Shown: piece after piece, positions 8,357 through 16,889 of the stretch
Layout: every line of letters starts with the position of its first letter
Numbering within the stretch: position 1 is the first letter of the stretch
Assembly: GCA_963766935.1 (NCBI GenBank)
Contig: CAVYBY010000002.1
Span: 372,001-436,000 of the forward strand
Direction: 5' to 3'
DNA length: 64,000 bases
Source of the DNA: CAVYBY01 sp963766935
Lineage (GTDB): Bacteria; Actinomycetota; UBA4738; HRBIN12
Program-made: the position numbers and the translations under genes
The notes under the pieces: generated by a model
Seen by the model: the letters and a program-made list of their open reading frames with translations, nothing else
The model's database searches: none
What the model was told of the DNA's origin: nothing

Positions 8357-9763
8357 GTGCCGCCTGCCGGCACGTTCTCCGACATCTCGCCGATCGACGA
8401 GACGCCGATGGCGGAGGTTGCCCGGGGCACCGCCGCCGACGTCGATGCCGCGGTCGCCGCCGCGCGCGAGGGCTTCCGGGTTTGGGGCTCCACCCCGCCG
8501 GCCGGCCGCGCGAGCGTGCTGCACCGGATCGCGGACGCCGTGCTGGAGCGGGTCGATCAGCTCGCCGCCGTCGAGACGCGAGACAACGGGTCGTTGCTGC
8601 GCTCGATGCGCCGCTCCGTGATGCCGCGTGTCGCTCGCAACTTCCGGTTTTTCGCGGACCAGCTCGGCGAGCTCGCCGAGGCGTTCGAGCAGGACCGGTT
8701 CACCAGCCGGACGGCGTGGGACCCGAGCGGCGTCACGGCGGTGATCACTCCCTGGAACGCGCCGCTGATGCTCGCCACCTGGCGGGTCGCCCCGGCGCTG
8801 GCCGCGGGCAACGCCGTGGTGCTCAAGCCCCCGGAGTGGGCGCCGCTGACCGCCTCGATGCTGGCCGACCTGACCAGGGACGCGGGTCTGCCCGAGGGCG
8901 CGTTCAACGTGGTCCAGGGGATCGGCGAGGAGGCCGGTGCCGCGCTCACGGCCCACCCCGGCGTCGATCGGATCGCGTTCACGGGCTCCGTCGACACCGG
9001 AAAGCTGGTGGCTGCGGCGGCCGCTCCGAACCTGACCCCGGCCTCGCTGGAGCTCGGCGGCAAGTCCCCGTTCGTGGCGTTCGCCGACGCGGACCTGGAC
9101 GCCGTGGTCGCCCAGGCGGTCAACCAGTTCGACAACGCCGGCCAGGTGTGTCTGGCGGGGACGCGGCTTCTGATCGAGTCCTCGATCTGGGACACGTTCC
9201 TCGAACGGTTCACGAAGGCGGCCGGCGCGCTCGTCCAGGGCGACCCCCGCGAGGACGCCGTCGATCTCGGACCGCTCATCACGCGAGAGCACTTCGAGCG
9301 CGTCGACGGCTTCGTCCGCCGCGCCGCCGCCGGCGGCGCCCACGCCGTCTTCGGCGGCGGGCCGAACGACGATCTCGGCGGCCTCTATTACCGCCCGACG
9401 CTGTTCGTCGGCGCGCCCGCCGGCTCGGAGATCCTCACCCGCGAGGTGTTCGGCCCGGTGCTCACGGCCCAGCCGTTCGCGGACGAAGACGAGGCCGTGG
9501 CGCTCGCCAACGACACCGAGTACGGGCTGGCGGCGATCCTGTACACCGGCGACGCCGCACGGGCCGATCGCGTGACGGCGCGGCTGTCCGCCGGCACGGT
9601 CTGGGTCAACTGCTTCTTCGTCCGGGACCTGCGCGCGCCGTTCGGCGGCGCGCGGCATTCGGGCATCGGGCGGGAGGGAGGCGTCTACAGCTTCGACTTC
9701 TACGCCGACGTCAAGAACGTCTGCTCCGCTCCGTGGACCGGAAAGGGAGGCAAGGATGGGTGA
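8357..9763 (+). CDS. Aldehyde dehydrogenase (HpaE-like semialdehyde dehydrogenase)
   Basis: An aldehyde dehydrogenase superfamily protein with the NAD(P) site (PWNAPLMLATWRVAPALAAG), the general base E232 in LELGGKSP and the nucleophile C265 in AGQVCLAG (numbering from GTG 8357). It oxidises an aldehyde to an acid. The next gene is a class III extradiol dioxygenase, so the likely substrate is a ring-cleavage semialdehyde such as 5-carboxymethyl-2-hydroxymuconate semialdehyde. Homology clearly extends upstream of the GTG (GVDVPTGHWIGGARVP is typical of the family N-terminus), but no ATG, GTG or TTG is in frame back to the stop at 8207. The true start may be non-standard (a ggggagggg ribosome site sits at 8279-8287) or a base may be missing. 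Confidence 0.85.
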   Translation: MPPAGTFSDISPIDETPMAEVARGTAADVDAAVAAAREGFRVWGSTPPAGRASVLHRIADAVLERVDQLAAVETRDNGSLLRSMRRSVMPRVARNFRFFADQLGELAEAFEQDRFTSRTAWDPSGVTAVITPWNAPLMLATWRVAPALAAGNAVVLKPPEWAPLTASMLADLTRDAGLPEGAFNVVQGIGEEAGAALTAHPGVDRIAFTGSVDTGKLVAAAAAPNLTPASLELGGKSPFVAFADADLDAVVAQAVNQFDNAGQVCLAGTRLLIESSIWDTFLERFTKAAGALVQGDPREDAVDLGPLITREHFERVDGFVRRAAAGGAHAVFGGGPNDDLGGLYYRPTLFVGAPAGSEILTREVFGPVLTAQPFADEDEAVALANDTEYGLAAILYTGDAARADRVTARLSAGTVWVNCFFVRDLRAPFGGARHSGIGREGGVYSFDFYADVKNVCSAPWTGKGGKDG

Positions 9764-10652
9764 GATCGTCGGCGCCGCGCTCGTGGCGCACGTCCCCACG
9801 ATCATGCTGCCGGAGGAGACCCGGCTGGAGATCAACGACGGCAAGGAGATCACGCTCGTTCCCGGGCTCCGGCGCCTGCGGACCGAGGTCCTCGACCGTC
9901 TGAAGCCGGACACGGTCGTCGTCCTCGATACGCACTGGGAGTCCACCTTCGAGCACATCGTGACGTCGGCCGAGCGGCGTACCGGGCACTTCACGTCCCA
10001 CGAGCTGCCGCGCGGGATGAGCGGCATCCCGTACGACATGCCCGGCGATCCCGAGCTGGCAAACGCCCTCGCCGAGCGGGCGGTGGGCCGCGACGACACG
10101 TGGATCCTGGCGTGCGACGACCCGTACCTGCCGATCTTCTACGGAACCGTCAACGTCTGGAGCTACCTCAACGGCGGGGAGCGCTGGGTGAGCGTCGCCA
10201 TCAACCAGTGCGGAACGACGGAGGACTTCCTCCTGCTCGGCCGGCTTCTCGGTGAGGCGGTCGCGGCGGTCGACCGGCGCGTGGTCGTGCTGGCATCGGG
10301 CGGCATGACCCACCGCTTCTTCCCGTTCCGCGAGCTCCGGCAGCACGAGAGCTCGGCCGCTCCGGACAACATCCTGCATCTGGAGAGCTACGAGGCCGAC
10401 CAGCGCGTGCTGAGGATGATGCAGGAGGGCGATCACGCGGGAATCATCGGCGGGATGCCCGAGTACCGGAAGGCGGCGCCCGAGGGCCACTTCGGGCACT
10501 ACCTGATCATGGCCGGAGCGATCGGAGGGGCTCGCTGCCAGGCGCCGGGTGAGCGATTCAGCGAGTACGAGGCGTCGGTTGGAACCGGCCAGGTGCACGT
10601 GTGGTTCGAGCGGCCGGCGGACGGCTGGACCGGCGCCGGCACTGCGGCATAG
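9756..10652 (+). CDS. Class III extradiol ring-cleavage dioxygenase (HpaD/LigB-like)
   Basis: A 298-residue protein of the LigB/class III extradiol dioxygenase superfamily. H12 in ALVAHVPTIM and H60 in LDTHWES fit the two histidine iron ligands, and SGGMTHRFFPFRE holds a later conserved histidine. The family includes homoprotocatechuate 2,3-dioxygenase, which opens 3,4-dihydroxyphenylacetate with oxygen. The gene overlaps the aldehyde dehydrogenase by 8 bases, the usual next step in that route, which supports this substrate class. A ribosome site (aaagggagg) precedes ATG 9756. Protocatechuate or gallate as substrate cannot be excluded. Confidence 0.8.
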   Translation: MGEIVGAALVAHVPTIMLPEETRLEINDGKEITLVPGLRRLRTEVLDRLKPDTVVVLDTHWESTFEHIVTSAERRTGHFTSHELPRGMSGIPYDMPGDPELANALAERAVGRDDTWILACDDPYLPIFYGTVNVWSYLNGGERWVSVAINQCGTTEDFLLLGRLLGEAVAAVDRRVVVLASGGMTHRFFPFRELRQHESSAAPDNILHLESYEADQRVLRMMQEGDHAGIIGGMPEYRKAAPEGHFGHYLIMAGAIGGARCQAPGERFSEYEASVGTGQVHVWFERPADGWTGAGTAA

Positions 10653-10689
10653 CGTTCCTGGAAGGGGACCGAGGAGACAGGGGGGGTAC

Positions 10690-12168
10690 GTGGAAGATCG
10701 AACGAACGAACTCGGGTACGAACGGCTGGGGGCGCCGAAGCTGTCGCTCGTCGACGTGGTGGCGCAGTCGGTCGGGTTCATGGGGCCGGTGTTCTCGGCC
10801 GCGTTCCTGATTCCGCTGATCGTGGGGATCATCAGTGCCACCGGCAAGGGCGCGGGTCTCGCGGCCCCGCTGTCGGTGCTGCTTGCGGCGATCGGCGTGT
10901 TCGCGCTGGGGTGGATCGTGGCGCAGTACGCGAAGCGGGTCCATGCGGCCGGTTCGCTCTACGACTACGTCTCGATGGGCTTCGGCCGAAACGTCGGCGC
11001 CGCTTCCGGGTGGCTCTACTACGGCGGCACCATCATCCTCACCACCGGTTTGGGCGTCCTGATCGGCGGGTATGTTCACGACATCCTGCTCCCGACGCTC
11101 ATCAGCGGGAGCGGCGGGTGGCTGCCGATCTGGCTCTGGGACGTCATCTGGGCCGCCGGCCTGTTCCTCGTCCTGTACCTGGGTGTCCAGATCTCGACCC
11201 GCGTGCAGCTGACGCTGGCACTGGTCTCGGTCGCCGTCGTGCTGCTGTTCTTCCTCAAAGTGATCATCGACGTCGGCGGCGACAACGACATCGGCAAGGC
11301 CTTCTCGCCGAGCTCGTCGCCCGACGGGTGGTCCGGCGTGTTCTTCGGCGTGCTGTACGGCGTGCTGATCTTTGTCGGGTTCGAATCGGCGGCGAACCTC
11401 GCCGAGGAGACGCACAACCCGAAGCGCGACATCCCGCGCGCCGTCCTCGGCGCGGTCGTCGTCGTCTCGGTCTTCTATCTGATCGCGGCCTACGCGAACG
11501 TAGCGGGATTCGGGTTCAGCCTCGACGCGATCGGCGCCGCGGCGGGGGCTCCGTTGTTCGCCCTGGCCGCGCCGAGCTCGGCGGGAGGCTTCGGGTCCGA
11601 TCTGATCTCGAAGGTGATCGTCTCCGTCGTGCTGCTCGACATCCTCGCGGTTGGGGTGGGCGCCTCCGTTGCGTCGACGCGCGGCGTCTTCGCCCTGGCG
11701 CGCGACCGCCGGCTGCCCAAGCCGCTTGCGGCCGTCGACAAGCGGCGCGGCACGCCCGTCGGCGCGATCGCGCTGCTGATGGCCGTCCAGGCCGTGTTCA
11801 TCATCGCGAGCGAGGGCTCGAAGACCCTGCTGGGGCTCCCCGAGACGCCGCACTACTTCTCGCTCTTCATCTGGGCGGCGACGTTCGGTGGATTCGCCCT
11901 GCTCATCGTGTATCTGCTGATGTCGGTCGGTGCGATCCGGGGGCTCGCGGACCACGAGAAGAAGGCCCAGTTGTGGATCTCGGTCGTCCTCGGCGTCGCC
12001 ATCACCGGAGCCGGCATCTTCGGGTCCTTCTACAAGGTGACGAGCCCCACGCTGATCGCGCCGTGGGCGGCGGTGATCTGGGGCGTGCTCGGCGTGGTGG
12101 TGATGTTCGCCGTCAAGGGCCGGGCGCCGGCGCGCGAGGTGCTGGGCGACCTGCGGACCGGGGACTAG
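10690..12168 (+). CDS. APC family amino acid/amine permease
   Basis: A 492-residue integral membrane protein with about 12 hydrophobic segments. The first helix region (SLVDVVAQSVGFMGPVFSAAF) and the conserved VGFESAANLAEETHNPKRDIPRA segment mark the amino acid-polyamine-organocation family. Its location between a ring-cleavage dioxygenase and an aromatic-type decarboxylase suggests uptake of an aromatic amino acid or amine. GTG 10690 is chosen over an ORF start at 10549 because the latter overlaps the dioxygenase by 100 bases and encodes unconserved sequence. gaggag at 10671 can act as ribosome site. Confidence 0.85.
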   Translation: MEDRTNELGYERLGAPKLSLVDVVAQSVGFMGPVFSAAFLIPLIVGIISATGKGAGLAAPLSVLLAAIGVFALGWIVAQYAKRVHAAGSLYDYVSMGFGRNVGAASGWLYYGGTIILTTGLGVLIGGYVHDILLPTLISGSGGWLPIWLWDVIWAAGLFLVLYLGVQISTRVQLTLALVSVAVVLLFFLKVIIDVGGDNDIGKAFSPSSSPDGWSGVFFGVLYGVLIFVGFESAANLAEETHNPKRDIPRAVLGAVVVVSVFYLIAAYANVAGFGFSLDAIGAAAGAPLFALAAPSSAGGFGSDLISKVIVSVVLLDILAVGVGASVASTRGVFALARDRRLPKPLAAVDKRRGTPVGAIALLMAVQAVFIIASEGSKTLLGLPETPHYFSLFIWAATFGGFALLIVYLLMSVGAIRGLADHEKKAQLWISVVLGVAITGAGIFGSFYKVTSPTLIAPWAAVIWGVLGVVVMFAVKGRAPAREVLGDLRTGD

Positions 12169-12206
12169 CCACGGACACGGAGCCCGAACGGCCGCTTCGG
12201 CTCGAC

Positions 12207-13595
12207 GTGCCTCGGGAAGAGGCGCTCGAGCACGCGGCGGCGCTCGTGGCCGAGGCGTGGCGCAGCTTCGACCGGTTCCGGCCGGAGGAGCCGCCGCTCG
12301 ACGAGCGCGTGCGGCGGCTCCTCGAGGCCGGGTTGCCGCAGGACGGCGTTCCCGTGCACCAGGCGCTCGACGACACGGCGCGGATCCTCGACGAGTCGAT
12401 CGCCCAGGCAAGACCGCGGTATTTCGCGTTCATCGGTTCGTCGGGGCTCGAGGTCGGCAGTCTCGCCGATCTCTTGGCGCACACCTACGACATCAACCTC
12501 GCCGTCCACGCCGGGGCCGCGACCGTGCTCGAGCAGCAGGCCGTCCGCTGGGTGAGCGAGTTCATCGGGTTCCCCGCGGCGAACGGCGCGTTCACGAGCG
12601 GCGGCACGATCAGCAACGTGACGGCGCTTGCGGCGGCGAGGGAACGCGCGCTCCCCGGGTCGCGGAGCACGGGGCTCGCGGGGCGCCGCGTCGCGGTCTA
12701 CTGCTCCGCCGAGGTGCACTACTCGATCACGCGGGCGGTCGAGCTGCTGGGGATCGGTTCGGACAACCTGCGGGACCTTCCGATCGACGCGTCGCACCGT
12801 CTGCGTCCGGACGCGCTCGACGAGGCCATCCGGGCCGATGTCGCGGCGGGGGTCACCCCGATCGCGGTCGTCGCGACCGCGGGGACGACGCTGACCGGTG
12901 CGATCGACCCGATCGACGCGATCGCCGACGTGTGCGAGCAGACCGGCGTCTGGCTCCACGTCGACGGGGCCTACGGGCTTCCCGCAGCCGCCGTGCGTCC
13001 GGATCTGTTCCCCGGGCTCGAACGCGCAGACTCGGTGAGCGTCGACGCCCACAAGTGGCTCTACGTCCCAAAGGCGTGCAGCGCCGTCCTCGTCCGCGAC
13101 GCGGAGTTCCTCACGCGGGCGTTCGCCCACGAGCAGGGGTACCTGCCGCACCAGCGTCACGAGCTGCACGCCGTCGACAACACGCTCGAGTACTCGCGGC
13201 CGTTCCGGGCCCTCAAGCTGTGGCTGGCGTTCCGGGCCCATGGGGCGGCGCAGTTCCGCGACGCCATCCGGCGGAACCTGGGTGAAGCCGAGCTGCTCTT
13301 CCGGCGGGCGTCCGAGCGCGCCGACTTCATCACGATGCCGGAGGCGCCGCAGCTCTCCGTCGTCCCGATCCGGCACGCGGCACCCGGGGTGACCGATCTC
13401 GACGAGCACAACGCGGAGCTCGCGCGCGCTATCCAGGCGGATGGCCGCGTCTACGTCTCGTCGGCGCTCGTCGACGGCGAGGTCTGGTTGCGACCCTGTT
13501 TCGTCAACTTCCGCACGACCGAACAGGACGTCCTGGCGATCCTCGACGTCGCGGCCGAGCTGGGCGAGCGGATCGCGTCCGGAGGCGCCGGATGA
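12207..13595 (+). CDS. PLP-dependent decarboxylase, aromatic amino acid decarboxylase family
   Basis: A group II pyridoxal-phosphate decarboxylase of 462 residues. Landmarks are FTSGGTISNVTALAAARER, the histidine in AEVHYSITRAVELLGIG that stacks on PLP, the aspartate in VWLHVDGAYG, and the PLP lysine K283 in DAHKWLYVPK. Family members decarboxylate tyrosine, DOPA, tryptophan or glutamate; some are aldehyde synthases. The start is uncertain: GTG 12207 is the first standard start after the permease stop, but the open frame runs upstream and similarity may begin near 12168. The position between the permease and MarR suggests a role in handling an aromatic amino acid or amine. Confidence 0.82.
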   Translation: MPREEALEHAAALVAEAWRSFDRFRPEEPPLDERVRRLLEAGLPQDGVPVHQALDDTARILDESIAQARPRYFAFIGSSGLEVGSLADLLAHTYDINLAVHAGAATVLEQQAVRWVSEFIGFPAANGAFTSGGTISNVTALAAARERALPGSRSTGLAGRRVAVYCSAEVHYSITRAVELLGIGSDNLRDLPIDASHRLRPDALDEAIRADVAAGVTPIAVVATAGTTLTGAIDPIDAIADVCEQTGVWLHVDGAYGLPAAAVRPDLFPGLERADSVSVDAHKWLYVPKACSAVLVRDAEFLTRAFAHEQGYLPHQRHELHAVDNTLEYSRPFRALKLWLAFRAHGAAQFRDAIRRNLGEAELLFRRASERADFITMPEAPQLSVVPIRHAAPGVTDLDEHNAELARAIQADGRVYVSSALVDGEVWLRPCFVNFRTTEQDVLAILDVAAELGERIASGGAG

Positions 13596-14110
13596 GCGCC
13601 GGCGCCGGCCCGCGGGACGACGACCTGCTCCCGGCGGAGCGCAAGGTCCTCGAGGAGCTCGGGCATCTGCCGCTCGATTTCGGCGCGATGTGGGCGGTGT
13701 CCAATCTGTTCCGAACCTCCGCGGCGATCCGCCGTCACATGGAGGCGAAGGTCCTGGCCGAGGACCGTCTGTCCTGGACGGCGTTCACGGGTCTGTGGGT
13801 GCTCTGGATCTGGGGCGAGCTGGAGACGCGCGAGTTCGCGAGCGCGGTCGGGATCAGCCGCCCCACCGCGACCGGTGTGATCACCACGCTCGAAAGCCGC
13901 GGGCTCGCGGCCCGTCGGAGGGACCCCAAGGACGGCCGGATGGTCATCGTGTCGCTGACCACAGCCGGCCGCCGCAAGATCGAGCACCTGTTCCCACGGT
14001 TCAACGCCGAGGAGGTCGCCCTGACCGCGCACTTGTCGCGGGCCGCAGCGGACAGCTCGCCGCGTCTCCTCCGCTCGATGTCCCGCGCCGTCGTCGGGCC
14101 GGCCGGCTAG
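13592..14110 (+). CDS. MarR family transcriptional regulator
   Basis: A 172-residue regulator with a winged helix. The recognition region is FASAVGISRPTATGVITTL and the wing is RRRDPKDGRMVIVSLTTAG, both standard for MarR. It overlaps the decarboxylase stop (ATGA at 13592-13595), so it is made with the dioxygenase-permease-decarboxylase operon and probably controls it in response to an aromatic ligand. The inverted repeat at 8232-8247 upstream of the operon is the best candidate site. Confidence 0.9.
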   Translation: MSAGAGPRDDDLLPAERKVLEELGHLPLDFGAMWAVSNLFRTSAAIRRHMEAKVLAEDRLSWTAFTGLWVLWIWGELETREFASAVGISRPTATGVITTLESRGLAARRRDPKDGRMVIVSLTTAGRRKIEHLFPRFNAEEVALTAHLSRAAADSSPRLLRSMSRAVVGPAG

Positions 14111-14909
14111 TCAGTTCACGAGCATGTCGCTGGTGACCTCGAGCGCCTCGAGGTCCGGATTCGATGATTCCGTCCTCGCTCGCGGTTTCTGCCGGCCACG
14201 TAGGTCGACAGCCCGTCGATCTCGGTCCCACGACCCACGCCCGATCGTCCGGCCACCATAGGCTCGGCGAGAATGGCGAATCCTGCCGTCAGGGTTCAGC
14301 GACGACGCCTCTCAATGGGCCCGCGGAAGAGCAGGTAGTCGCGGCCATGGCCGGCACGCGCCTGGGGGACCGCCGTCAGGCGCGCTTGCGCGATGTCGTA
14401 CTCCCTCTGTTCGCGCCGCATCTCCCGATCGCCGAGCTCCTGCGTTCCTTCCAGCTCGATCCCATGCTCCGCAGGAGGCCGCCGGGCGCAGGTCACCCCA
14501 GCCGGACCAGAGGCCGAACAGGCAGTCGCCGGGTGTCGTCGTGTGGCGGGCGAGCACCGTTCGCAAGCGCTCGGCAGATACTCGTCGGAAGCTTCCCGGG
14601 CTCGGGCCCGAGGGGTCCAATGACTCCAGGTTTTCGCCTTCGAAGCCGACGATCTCGGCGAACGAGACCTCGGGCGAGAGTGAGACACCATGCTCGGCGC
14701 CGATCTCGGTCCATGTGCGGATCACCGACTCCGAGCCGGTCCACTCCTCGACTGGGTGGAAGACTCGCACATAGTGGTCGAAGCCCCCCGGCAGGAGGCT
14801 GTGGAGTCGAAATCCACCGGGCCCCCACGGCTCCAGACGCGGAGACGATCCAATCGGCGACGGTGACGTCTTCCTCGGGCACGACGCCCGGCGTGTGCCA
14901 GTCGAACAT
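14111..14909 (-). pseudogene. Conserved hypothetical protein gene, broken by several frameshifts
   Basis: Read on the minus strand, pieces of one protein appear in order but in different frames: MFDWHTPGVVPEEDVTVADW (from ATG 14909), then LLPGGFDHYVRVFHPVEEW and LFGLWSGWGDL, then HGRDYLLFRGPIE, then WWPDDRAWVV, then TEIDGLSTYVAG, and finally NPDLEALEVTSDMLVN ending at TGA 14113-14111. These pieces match the plan of a soluble actinobacterial protein of unknown function with a DYLLFRGP and WPxDRAW...TEID core. At least five frame changes are needed. The conserved motifs are intact, so read or assembly error is more likely than decay. It lies directly behind a P450 gene whose stop is also lost. 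Confidence 0.7.
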
Positions 14910-16163
14910 CGCTGATCTACGCGAGACGATGCGAACCGGCATGCGCTTGATGCCGTTGACGAAGTTCGAGCGGATGCGCTCGACGGGGCCGGCGAGCTCG
15001 ACGTCTGCGAGCCGGGGGATCAGCTCCTGGAACAGGATCTTGGTCTCCAGGCGCGCGAGGTGGGCGCCGAGGCAGAAGTGCGGACCGCCCGGGCCGAACG
15101 TCACGTGGTCGTTGGGCGCCCGCGTGACGTCGAACCGATAGGGGTCGGGGAACATGTCCTCGTCGCGGTTCGCGCTGACGTACCACGTCACGACCTTGTC
15201 CCCGGCCTTGATCGCCTGACCGCGAAGCTCGGTATCGCGGGTCGCGGTCCGGCGGAAGTGGAGCACCGGCGTCGCCCAGCGAAGGATCTCCTCGGTCGCG
15301 CGGCCGATCAGCTCGGGTTGCTCGCGCAGCAGCTGGAGCTGGTCGGGATGCTCGATCAGCGCCTGCATGCCGGCCGAGATCGTGTGCCGCGTGGTCTCGT
15401 TGCCCGCGATCATCAGCAGCGAGAAGTAGTTGTGGTACTCGTCGGTGTTCAGCATGCCCTCGGACTGCGCCACGGTGAGCGCCGAGATGACGTCGTCGGT
15501 CGGCTCCTGCTGACGCAGCTCGCGCTGGCGGTCGGCGTAGGCCCAGACCTCGTACGCGGCAGGGGAGCGGAACGGCAGCAGCCGGTACGCCTCCGTGTCG
15601 ACCATGTCGGGCACCGCGTCGGACAGCTCCGGATCTTGGTTCGCGATCATGCGGTCGCCCCACGAGATCAACTCGGGCGCGTCGTCCTGCGGCACCGTGA
15701 AGATGGAGCAGAGAAACCGGATCGGCAGCTCGCGCGAGATCTCCGAGACGAACTCGACGTCTTCGTGCTCGAGCGCCCGGTCGAGCACGCTGCGGGCCAC
15801 GTCGCGGATGAAGTCCTCGTACTTGCCGACGCCGCGCGCCGAGAACAGCTTCGAGCAGATCTGACGGAGCTCCGTGTGGCGCGGGGGGTCGGTCTCGAGC
15901 ATCGTCTTGCGCACGCGGAGCTGCTCGTCGTCCAACTCCTCGAGCGCGACCGCGCCGATCTCGGACGAGTAGGTCTCCCAGTCCATGTGGACGGTGGTGA
16001 GGTCGTCGTAGCGGGTCACGGCCCAGAACCCGGTGTTGGTGCCCGGCTCCTCGTGCCAGCTGACGGGGGCCTCGGCGCGCAGCCGGTCGAACCATTCGTA
16101 GGGCACCCGCTCGACGTAGTTGTCGGGGTTGACCAGATCGATTTGGTCGAGGTCGGCGCCCAT
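14493..16163 (-). CDS. Cytochrome P450 with missing stop (domain covers about 14917-16163)
   Basis: A bacterial class I P450 of about 415 residues. It has the I-helix oxygen-activation motif (LLMIAGNETTRHT), the ExxR motif in EEILRW, and the heme-binding loop FGPGGPHFCLGAHLAR with the cysteine ligand. The enzyme would hydroxylate a small substrate with electrons from an outside ferredoxin system; none is encoded nearby. The protein should end after MPVRIVSR. A TAG exists at 14919-14917 but one frame off, so the present frame runs on into the next gene and stops only at 14493. A one-base error near the end explains this. ATG 16163 is the start. The divergent AhpD-like gene shares the promoter region. 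Confidence 0.82.
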   Translation of the reverse strand: MGADLDQIDLVNPDNYVERVPYEWFDRLRAEAPVSWHEEPGTNTGFWAVTRYDDLTTVHMDWETYSSEIGAVALEELDDEQLRVRKTMLETDPPRHTELRQICSKLFSARGVGKYEDFIRDVARSVLDRALEHEDVEFVSEISRELPIRFLCSIFTVPQDDAPELISWGDRMIANQDPELSDAVPDMVDTEAYRLLPFRSPAAYEVWAYADRQRELRQQEPTDDVISALTVAQSEGMLNTDEYHNYFSLLMIAGNETTRHTISAGMQALIEHPDQLQLLREQPELIGRATEEILRWATPVLHFRRTATRDTELRGQAIKAGDKVVTWYVSANRDEDMFPDPYRFDVTRAPNDHVTFGPGGPHFCLGAHLARLETKILFQELIPRLADVELAGPVERIRSNFVNGIKRMPVRIVSRRSAMFDWHTPGVVPEEDVTVADWIVSASGAVGARWISTPQPPAGGLRPLCASLPPSRGVDRLGVGDPHMDRDRRRAWCLTLARGLVRRDRRLRRRKPGVIGPLGPEPGKLPTSICRALANGARPPHDDTRRLPVRPLVRLG

Positions 16164-16190
16164 GTCCCTCGCTTCCCGTCGTGAACTCGC

Positions 16191-16213
16191 GGGTATGTTG
16201 GACCCGAACGACC
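16191..16213. promoter_or_regulatory. Shared promoter/operator motif copy A
   Basis: In the 96-base gap between the divergent P450 and AhpD-like genes, gggtatgttggacccgaac (16191-16209) followed by gacc matches the reverse complement of 18183-18206 at 19 of 23 positions. Its ggacccgaacga core is identical to the half-site at 8237-8248. TATGTT could act as a -10 element for the rightward gene. The GGRCCCGAAC part would then overlap the transcription start, a usual place for repressor binding. Confidence 0.5.
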
Positions 16214-16259
16214 TCGGGCGGCAAGCACAGCGCCCGGCGGGACCGCCGAGGGAGGCCAC

Positions 16260-16889
16260 ATGGCGAACATGACCCCGCTCTCGCGGGAGGACCATCCGGA
16301 GCTGGAGGAGGTCTTTCGCGTCTACGACGACACGATGACCTTCGTGCCGAACAGCCTGTTCACGATGGCGCGTAGACCGGAGATCTTGCGGGCGTTCAGT
16401 GAGCTCATCACGCAGATCTGGCGCACCGGGACGCTGCCTACCCCGCTCAAGCCGCTCGTCGCCATCGTCTCCAGCGTCTCGGCCGGCTGCCGCTACTGCC
16501 AGGCGCACGAGGCCGTCGACGCGAAGCTCCGGGGCGTCCCCGAGGAGAAGATCGCGGCGATCTGGGATTTCGAACGGAGCCCCTTGTTCGACGAGGCAGA
16601 GCGTTCGGCGCTGCGGTTCGCGCGCGACGCCTCACTCGTGCCCAACGAGGTGACACCGGCGCACTTCGCCGATCTGAGGCGGCATTTCGACGACGGGCAG
16701 ATCGTGGAGATCCTCGCCGTCGTCGGTTTGTTCGGATTCCTGAACCGATGGAACGACACGATGGCCACCGAGCTGGAGGACGTCCCGTTCGCGCTTGCCA
16801 ACGACCGCTACGGCACGCGGTGGGAGCCGGGCAAGCACCGGCCCCCGGTCAGTGGAACGGAAGGTAGTAGCTCAGCTCCCACGGTGTGA
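16260..16889 (+). CDS. Carboxymuconolactone decarboxylase/AhpD-like family protein
   Basis: A 209-residue protein with the AhpD-like motif C77-R-Y-C80-Q-A-H83 in a helical CMD domain (residues about 35-110), followed by a second helical part containing ILAVVGLFGFLNRWND. The CxxCxxH motif supports a peroxidase or disulfide-reductase type activity rather than true lactone decarboxylation, which lacks these cysteines. It is divergent from the P450 at 16163. Its 3' end overlaps the convergent glutamine-synthetase-like gene by 41 bases. A gggagg ribosome site precedes ATG 16260. Confidence 0.83.
   Translation: MANMTPLSREDHPELEEVFRVYDDTMTFVPNSLFTMARRPEILRAFSELITQIWRTGTLPTPLKPLVAIVSSVSAGCRYCQAHEAVDAKLRGVPEEKIAAIWDFERSPLFDEAERSALRFARDASLVPNEVTPAHFADLRRHFDDGQIVEILAVVGLFGFLNRWNDTMATELEDVPFALANDRYGTRWEPGKHRPPVSGTEGSSSAPTV

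Noticed and set aside
14312..14770. Separate small gene on the minus strand
   Set aside because: It is one frame segment of the scrambled hypothetical protein; conserved motifs continue before and after it in other frames.
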